Positions 57,291 through 64,000 of a stretch of 64,000 nt of DNA are shown here, piece by piece (within the stretch, counting starts at the first letter, position 1; the number at the start of each line of letters is the position of its first letter). The notes below the pieces were generated by a model. That model did no database searches. It was not told where the DNA came from and saw only the letters and a list, made by a program, of their open reading frames with translations. Source of the DNA: Macrophomina tecta (taxonomy: Eukaryota; Ascomycota; Dothideomycetes; Botryosphaeriales; Botryosphaeriaceae). Where the stretch lies: the NCBI GenBank assembly GCA_024180945.1, contig JAKSGN010000035.1, positions 1,550,001-1,614,000 on the forward strand, written 5' to 3'. A program made the translations under genes and the position numbers.

Positions 57291-58632
57291 TCAGCGTCGG
57301 ATCTCTTCCTGCAGCACTTGAATTATGGCGACACGGTACTGCTCAGCAGTCTCCATTTCTTTCTGCATTTCCCTTGCCCAAGTCATGCGTGCATTGCTGG
57401 CCGCGCTCCTCAACCTGGCCAGCTGCGCCGCCTTAACATCAGCTGCACAGCTCTCCTTCTCTAATAGCTTCGCGAGCGCTTCCGCCTCAGACTGTTGAAC
57501 GTTCGCAATCAGACGGCCCAAGCGACATACTGTCACCGAGTTGTACAGGGCGTGCATCTGTCGTGTACCTTGGAATCGCGGGCCGCTAGTCTGCGTCAGA
57601 CTCTGACCGTCCGTCCAGAGGGTGACTTCAAGAAGTTTACTAACCTGACTCCTTCCGACTCGACTTGACCAAATTTACTAAGTGGCCCCTCGGAGTCCGT
57701 GTACTCATCCTGCTCTTCCGGCTCATACTCCGCGTCTTCCTCAAGATCTGCTTCGTCTGACGACTCATCTTCCGAATCCGTCATTTTCTCCTCTCCATCC
57801 GAATCAGCCGAAGATGCTGAGCTGTGTGTTCCTGGGCCAAGTCAGCATGCACGGTCTTAAATCCCCGATCCCACCGCATCGTACCCGTTTTTTCCCACTG
57901 CACTTTCCCAAAGGGGGTGTCGCTTGCTGTCATGTGGCTGACATGTTGTGTAAGCGATCCGCCTATCTCCTTCATGGATCTTCGGAAGCGGAGCCGCAGA
58001 TGCGAAAGTTGTGTCTGCGAGTCGTTCAACGCTGCCCAACTCCCCGTACTCTTCAAATCTTCGGTAATTGATAGGACCTCGAGGCGGCATTGATGGAGGA
58101 CAGCAAGGGACACCAAGGTAGCGGCGTATGGTGCTTGACTCCTCTTGGCTGAATCCAGATACGACGTTGGAATACTGCTGAGAACTCCGTGGGATGGATT
58201 CTCAACGAGACGGAGCCACAAAGCCACGTGTGAGTGTAGGTTCGAAAGCGACATGCTGCTCGGTATGGGAAGAGTCTGGGTCCAAAGAGATGGCGTTGTC
58301 TTCCGTCATTAGGATTCCATGTCTATTTATCTGAACCAGCCTGTCCCAAATAGACTGCTGACCTTAAAGGAAGTCCACGGCCTGTCCTCGCCTGTCCAAT
58401 TTTCCAGGATATTGCGGCATTCCACTGCAGAACCATGAATGACCCGAAGGGTCGAGCTGCATGATGCCATGATGCTGCATGCCGCGCCGAGTTCCTGCAA
58501 ATGTTCACGAGTCCACAATTCTGGTGAGTGGATTGAGCCCTCTGCCTCTAAGGTCACTCGCTCAGACCACCATGCTTTACGTTCAGGGATGTTCGCCAAT
58601 CCGCCTCTTGACCCATGTCTGCAGGCGCCCAT
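57291..58632 (-). CDS. Probable four-exon gene of unknown function, about 380 aa
   Basis: Exons on the minus strand: 58363-58632, 57885-58275, 57650-57831, 57291-57590. The second junction is the best evidence: donor GTACGA and acceptor CCCAG 53 bp apart, with a GCTGAC branch, join QWEKTG to THSSASSADSDGEEK in phase 1 and open a long acidic frame. The first intron (87 bp) and the third (donor GTCAGG) are weaker. The product has a neutral N-terminal part with helical segments (MSLSNLHSHVALWLRLVE, YAATLVSLAVLHQCRLEV), an Asp/Glu-rich middle (TDSEDESSDEADLEEDAE), and a C-terminal coiled coil (SEAEALAKLLEKES to EMETAEQYRVAI). I recognise no family. The start is uncertain because the frame stays open upstream to about 58710. 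MSLSN at 58254 could instead begin a shorter protein. Confidence 0.5.
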
Positions 58633-61134
58633 CTCGGGATAAACCCGCGCGCATCGAGCTTTGACGAATCGTAGCTGAGGGCGCACTCTCAGCCACGTTA
58701 TGCGGTCCTACCATGACGATCATTGGATGCGAACACCGCGCACGGACGGCGCCACTCGGTCTTCCAGGGACCATGCAACGTAAAGCCCTGACGACAAATT
58801 TGAGCATTAATACCGATGGCAGTTCCCATATCTACTGGCAGCTGCTACTAAGGTGTCGCTCCGCTCTTTCGTCCTCCCCTTTCGGCCTCAGGTTATTGCC
58901 ACCTCGGCTTTGACGCGACTGCTGATCGATTTCGGTACATGTCCGGCGGGTTACAAGACTGAAGGCCCCGACCTGTTACGGGATATTGTTTTCAGCTGCA
59001 TCTGTCTCACTGGCACTCCTGCAGCATGCAATCTGGTTCGCATCGGCTTATTTCTTTCCGCCTCTGGGCCCCTGCGGGAGGATGCAAGTACAGGGCATCT
59101 TCTCAGATCTACGGCTCAATCAATGGCTCGGGCCGGTCCCCTTTCCCCTTTGGGAACATAAAGCATGGATGACGTTCCCATAAAATTCCTTGCTGGCAAA
59201 AGTCCATGTCATGTAAGGACACAGCTAGGAGATACCCGTCAGCTGCATGAGCGATCAATGTTCCCCGCTCGAGGACTGGTATCTTTGAGTCGCTGACCTC
59301 TGGTCCATAACTGCCTATTCATATCACGAACGCCACTGTAACGGCCTTACCGAACCACGTAGCACAAATATCAGTGGCGATCAGCCCAACCCCGGTTGCC
59401 AGCATTGTTGATTCAAGCGTTGCCGCTGCGTGCCAAAATGTGCCAGATGCGTCCATATCATTCCCTCAAACACATCCGACCAAAATGCGCCTGACATGGC
59501 GCTCGTGGTGGCGTCTTCCGGCTGGTTCCTCTCGAAAATCCAAGCACCTTTGTAACGAACTGATTACGCAACGCGTCAGCTCACAGTCATGCACTCAGCC
59601 TCAAGATCCCCTCAAACAGCGACTGGCATACGCGACCACAAGTTGCGAAGGAGCAGAAGATAACGTGCACATCACAAGTTCACGCAGCCTCCCTCTTGGC
59701 TGAGGAGAGCATGCGGTCCGCACAGCTCCGCCGCTAAGCGCCCTCAGCTGCGCCCTCTGGTCGCACAATCACGCCGGGCACATCTGGGCGCCGGCCACGT
59801 CTATGGTCGCACGGGGCGGACGCTTTCCCGTTCTCCGCGCTCGTTGCTTTTGCGCCTGGCATTTAGCGGAGCATGCAACTAGCCCCGCGCGGGGCGCGTC
59901 CTCTGTATCACTCCTGCGTTCATCACTGGACCAGCCCAACGCATACGACCCCCGGTCCTCAACGATGATCGCGCCTTTGCTTCGGCCGTTGGTTTCCGCC
60001 GTGTTGTTTTGTTGTGCAACACCCCCGAAACGCACCCCACCCCCGCGCGAGCACGAATGGGACCCGCACGGGCTTGTTCGCGCTCGCGCTGATACCGCCG
60101 CATCCGCTGCTGGGTGTACGTTGCATAGCCAGAGTCATCTACCAGGGCCACCGTATCTGGGGGTCCAACTGATGGACCTGGTCCGGGGGTCAGTGTTATT
60201 TTTTTGCTATGCCGTGACTCTCTGTAGAGAGGTGCACACTCATACTCCCTAATGCATCTTCGGTGACGCACTCATGAGTTGCGGGGACCCCAACATGACC
60301 GCACAATGACCGCTCGCTCTTATCTCGAGCCCATGAGCGTGGGTGGACCCCCGCGGCAAGAGTACTACTGCATTTGGACTCCATGCGCTGCAACAACAGA
60401 TGGGCGGACCCAGATATCACTGCCTTTCATAAGAGCGTCATTCGAGTGCGCATCTTCGTGCTACTCGTGAATTTGCCTTCGGCTTCCTGCAGAAAATTCT
60501 TCTGCCTGGTTGTTGCGCGACATGATTCCCAACGAACACACCCATCCGAACCAACCATTTCATTGCTACAGGAAACACGGCTCATCGTCTGCCGGCTCCC
60601 GGATCTACGTCCACGGCTCCATAGTGTTTCAAGAACCTTTTCCAGACCGCTTCATCCTCCGCCTGCCAATTGCAATGGGTAACAGCACTCAGGCCGCACC
60701 CGTCAGCTCAATCAGCTGGCCTCGTGCCATCAAAGGCATCTTCGTACTCGGGCACTGCGTTTATCTAGCCCGGACTTGCCGTATTCACGGCAGCTCGCCG
60801 AATACGCCATGCAGTGGCCGCTTTCGTCTCAGTGATCATGTTGAGTGCAGCTTTGGACATGTTAGTGTGGATATGCTTGCCTGTATTTGTTGTTGGGTCG
60901 GTTTTGTCTTTGAAGATGCCCCCTCGAGATGAGATGTTGATGATTCAATCTTCCGGCTTGTTGAGGGATGGTCATCCTCCTTGCTTCTCTTCCGCGTACT
61001 CGGTATTGGTCATGAGTGAAAGCAGCTCTCGACACAAGATGAGCAGAACGAACGTGTTGGCCGCATGCGACGAGACGACATCCTCGTACGGAGCCCCAAA
61101 CAACGACTTGGGCCTAGGATGACTAGGTGTATAC
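58633..61134. other. Gene-poor stretch, 2.5 kb
   Basis: GC-rich overlapping frames at 59769-60271 have no domain. A short plus-strand frame near 60814-60935 has one hydrophobic segment (VIMLSAALDMLVWICLPVFV) that might be the last helix of a decayed transporter, but this is too little to call. Further 5' exons of the minus-strand gene ending at 57291 could lie at the start of this stretch. Confidence 0.35.
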
Positions 61135-61413
61135 CTAGACTTCCGACCCAGCACACTTTGCTTTCTTCAAGGTCGTCTCCGTCCCGGTGCCTTCCGCCCT
61201 CTTTCTTGGCCCATCAAACCCACTCAATCCCTTTTCGATGCCCTCCAACACACTGGCACCGCTCCACCCCTCATACCCGCCATATACGACCCCTCCACCA
61301 AACCTCCACCCCCTCTCCACCTCCCCTACCCTTAGGTCCCTCAAAAGCTCCCTCAACAGCCACATCAACGCAAGCGGACCCTGCGCACCCCAAAAATCCG
61401 CTCCGACAACCCT
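61135..61413 (-). CDS. 3' exon of an unrecognised gene
   Basis: The minus-strand frame from 61413 to the TAG at 61135 gives 93 codons that read like protein: VVGADFWGAQGPLALMWLLR, then LRDLRVGEVERGWRFGGG, VVYGGYEGWSGASVLEGIEK and a Lys-rich end (TTLKKAKCAG). A TAG directly upstream coincides with a possible acceptor (CCGGTAG), so this looks like a last exon whose upstream exons I cannot place; the region up to 61,690 has a plausible but unassigned frame (LEVESRIHGG). If no upstream exon exists, it is a gene remnant. Family unknown. Confidence 0.35.
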   Translation of the reverse strand, partial: RVVGADFWGAQGPLALMWLLRELLRDLRVGEVERGWRFGGGVVYGGYEGWSGASVLEGIEKGLSGFDGPRKRAEGTGTETTLKKAKCAGSEV

Positions 61414-63282
61414 CTACCGGATTTGATCGGTATGCAACTCATGCCTTCCTTGTCCTCGACCCCCGTGTATACGGCTTTCCACCTCCAAACGCTGCCAGCT
61501 TCTACACGTCTCCGCTTTAGCAATGTCAAGCACCAAGACGATCTTCAAAAATCACCCAGGACTCAGTTGAACCCGACAATGATCACAGTCTCCCGCTGCC
61601 TGGGGCCTCTACTATTACCAGCTCCTACACCTTTTGCCCCCCCCCTCTCTCTTCCTCTGGTGCCGAGCTCTGAAACGTTCCTCCTCTGAATGGTCAGTTG
61701 GCAGAACCCGCGTAGCGGGATCGGCGATAAACCGTCGCGGGCGATCGTGGCGATGCTTGGGGTGAGATCGTCAAGCCACTAAGCCTCTAAACGTACAAAA
61801 TCCCGTCTGCATGAAATTCAGCCAATCAAACGTCGAAAGTGACCTCATGAGGAAAACGTAACTGATTAATATGTGAAGAAACCGTCAGCAAAACTCGCGG
61901 CGACAAGGCCGTCACCGAGATGCTGACAGACTATTCCCAAGCGAATCTGGTAGGAATATGATGGAAGTGTGCAAGATTATGACCAATAAGTTGAGGCAGG
62001 CGCAATATATATACGCGCTGGCAGCTGAGTAATTACGGTGAATGACCGGATGCGGTGTCCGAGTAAGCTATCACGCGTTTTGCACCGCAAGGCCTTGACT
62101 TCTCCACCATCTGCGTCAAAATTCAAATAGCGAGTACTCTCAAAATGCAATCGAATACACCAATGGGCTACTCTACGTCATCTCTGAACAAAAAGAAGGT
62201 CGAATGTATACAACAAAAAGCAGAGCAGCAAAACTGACAGCAACACGTATGTGATGAGAAATGTGAAAGAACGAAAAACGCAGAGTGATAAAACAGCGAA
62301 CAAGCGTCTTTTGGAACGGAATGAAGCATCCCAACTTTCAAGCAAATAAATAAAGAATACGAAAGATGAACACGAAAGGGGTATATCCACCAAAACATTA
62401 GCCTCCACAGAAGGAATCATCTTCGCGGCACCCGCAGTAAGAAGAGGTAGATCAATCCGAGCCCGAGGAGAGTGAAAGAGAAATAATAAAAAAGCTTGTC
62501 CTCTTTGGTAAGAAAAATTCCTACGAACGAAACCAAACTCTTCCCTCAAGGTCCCTCTCCCTCTCCATCTAATAGGAGAGCGTTGATTGTGATATTACAG
62601 TACAGAAAAGAGAAGAAAGGGAGAAGAAGGGGAAATAAACTAAAACTATTCAACAGCATGGCAAGAAAGCAAGCGGTACGAAACTTGATCTTTTCATGTC
62701 TGTTGGTCTTCTTGTATGGTTATATGTGTGTGTATCATGTCATACAGCTTCGTGAGAGGGAAACAAGAAAACAAAAAAGAAATGGGCCAAACAGACCAGA
62801 ATCCCTCGAATGTATGCAGCAGCAACAGGCGCGCTCGCTGATGGTGTTGGTCTTCTCTGTTCTCCCATCGCTTTGGTCTTGTCCATCTGCCTTGCCTCCT
62901 TTAACTTCCTCCCGAAATCGAACAAAAAAAAAAAAAAAAAAAAAGAAGAGAGAAGCAGCCGTTGGTATCGCGAGACGCAAGAATTAAAAGAGAATACAGA
63001 CCAAGGTACCAGCCCCTGTAGCAGAAGGTAAAGGCAAGAAAAAGAAAACCTAATGTTGGACGACCGTCCGCCAAGTAAGATAAAAAGAAAATGAAAACTC
63101 CCGTTGTCGACTTGAAACAGAATGGGGTATGAGTAGCAACAAAGCACTCCCGCCCACGCCTCAGATGAATTCTCAATGAGAAAACGATCATAAAAAAAAG
63201 GAGATGCAATAAAAGCGACAAACCTTCAAGCGCAGAAGGGATACAATGTGTCGAACCGAACAACAGACAAATACCATGCCTA
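61414..63282. other. Gene-free stretch, 1.9 kb, AT-richer
   Basis: A 21-base A run lies at 62924-62944. The stretch is more AT-rich than the genes, with purine-rich plus-strand sequence from 62,170 to 63,280. It could be the 3' untranslated region and downstream of the rightmost gene. I see no coding sequence. Confidence 0.4.
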
Positions 63283-64000
63283 TTACCGGCTCTGAGTTCT
63301 GCCGCCTTCCTTCGTCCTTCTCTTCCTTGAAAGCCAGTCGCCCAACAGACTGTCCAGTTGCATGCCCATCGCCGCGACCTTGCTGCGCTCATCACTGAAC
63401 AAGCCCGCCATAATAGGGTGTTCCGGGCCTACGGGGACAACACCAGACGTATCGTTGACAACAACGAGCATGTCCCGAATGTCAGACCCATCATCCAGGT
63501 ATGAACGCAAGCATGCATCTGACCAAGCAGGCAACGAAGCGGCAGAAGGAGGTTCCTGGGCAGAGGCCGTAGGGCTGTGAGCAGATGCGGGTGGAATGTT
63601 GGTGTTGAGAGCGCCAGGTGCGGGTGCGGGTCTTGCGGAAGTAGGGCTCGTGATCGGTAACTGGCCACGAGTGGGCGAGCCGGACGGAGAAACTGGCGAG
63701 ATGTCGGGCTCTTCCTGGCTGGAGCCGTCGTGCACAAGAGCAGGAGGATGATCTGCGTCGATTGGCGAAACGTCTCCCCGTGATCCAGAAGTTCCTGACT
63801 GGACTTCCGCCGAACCGGCGCCTTGCTGCTGCAAGCCACTCGGTTGCGGCTCGTCCTCATCGGGGTCCGCAAAGGGATCTTTGTGTTCCCATTCGGGAGT
63901 GGAATCGAAGTCATCCATCGGAACGCGTTGTTTAGACCTCTTGACCTTCTCGCGAGGTGGCATCTTCCCCTCTTGCTTCTGTTCGCTGGACTTCGGGTGC
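63283..64000 (-). CDS. Ser/Pro-rich protein of unknown function, probably entering from the right edge
   Basis: A minus-strand frame ends at 63283. The nearest ATG is at 63963 (MPPREKVKRSK), giving 226 residues, but the frame stays open to the window edge (HPKSSEQKQEGK before the Met), so the real start may lie outside. The first 140 residues are disordered, rich in Pro, Ser, Asp and Gln, with basic patches at the start. The last 85 are ordered and look conserved: WSDACLRSYLDDGSDIRDML, VVVNDTSGVVPVGPEHPIM and DSLLGDWLSRKRR. This C-terminal unit probably forms several helices with a strand. I do not recognise the family. Codon bias supports a real gene. Confidence 0.6.
   Translation of the reverse strand, partial: HPKSSEQKQEGKMPPREKVKRSKQRVPMDDFDSTPEWEHKDPFADPDEDEPQPSGLQQQGAGSAEVQSGTSGSRGDVSPIDADHPPALVHDGSSQEEPDISPVSPSGSPTRGQLPITSPTSARPAPAPGALNTNIPPASAHSPTASAQEPPSAASLPAWSDACLRSYLDDGSDIRDMLVVVNDTSGVVPVGPEHPIMAGLFSDERSKVAAMGMQLDSLLGDWLSRKRRTKEGGRTQSR

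Noticed and set aside
60814..61122. Possible transporter fragment
   Set aside because: Only one hydrophobic helix and no family motif; not enough evidence.
1..64000. tRNA or rRNA genes, CRISPR arrays, bacterial operons, viral genes
   Set aside because: I scanned for their signatures by eye and found none; a covariance-model search could still find a tRNA that I missed.

Overview
The window looks like nuclear DNA of a filamentous ascomycete (Pezizomycotina; a Dothideomycetes-like relative is my guess). Support: short 49-90 bp GT-AG introns with CTRAC-type branch sites, codons ending mostly in C, a Git3/cAMP-receptor-like GPCR, fungal-type SPB4 and DGK1 genes, and a P450 pseudogene with several introns. 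I found no bacterial or viral genes.

Layout. 1-11.8 kb is gene-poor: the 5' end of a gene leaving the left edge, a small membrane protein, one two-exon gene of unknown function, a decayed coding stretch, and two diverged copies of a dispersed repeat (5.2 and 10.6 kb). 11.8-36.0 kb is a same-strand tandem array of seven intact genes plus one pseudogene, all plus strand, named here A-G and psi. I recognise no named family, but they are visibly related. Six of the intact genes and the pseudogene carry a short box of the form [VAI]-[DE]-W-x(4,5)-[IV]-x2-[LV]-[NS]-[RKQ]-[WYL]. Nearly all then carry a roughly three-helix region resembling a Myb/SANT or homeodomain-like fold. Genes E, G, C, D and psi share a beta-rich block before the DW box. 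Genes A and B instead share MNIHAPPADW and a V-P-x-C-x(3,4)-P-[VI]-T-G-I block. Each intact gene has its first intron early in the gene, usually in phase 1. Several carry long basic or acidic low-complexity tracts that suggest nuclear proteins. This array is the strongest candidate in the window for an undescribed gene family.

36-38.7 kb is empty. 38.7-51.1 kb is a conserved-gene block: a seven-helix receptor (minus), the 60S-biogenesis helicase SPB4 (minus) divergent from the CTP-dependent diacylglycerol kinase DGK1 (plus), a four-helix membrane protein (plus) and a secreted type I membrane protein (minus). 51.8-64 kb is again accessory-like: a P450 pseudogene with at least five lesions, an interrupted acidic-protein locus, a probable four-exon gene of unknown function, a 3' exon of another unknown gene, and a gene that probably enters from the right edge.

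Function. The conserved genes act in unrelated basic processes (nutrient/cAMP-type sensing, ribosome assembly, lipid metabolism). The array proteins are inferred, not shown, to be nuclear DNA- or chromatin-binding factors that arose by local duplication. Exon boundaries are read by eye from splice signals and frame continuity, with no transcript support. Many short intergenic ORFs were left out because they lack fungal codon bias or are antisense to better genes.
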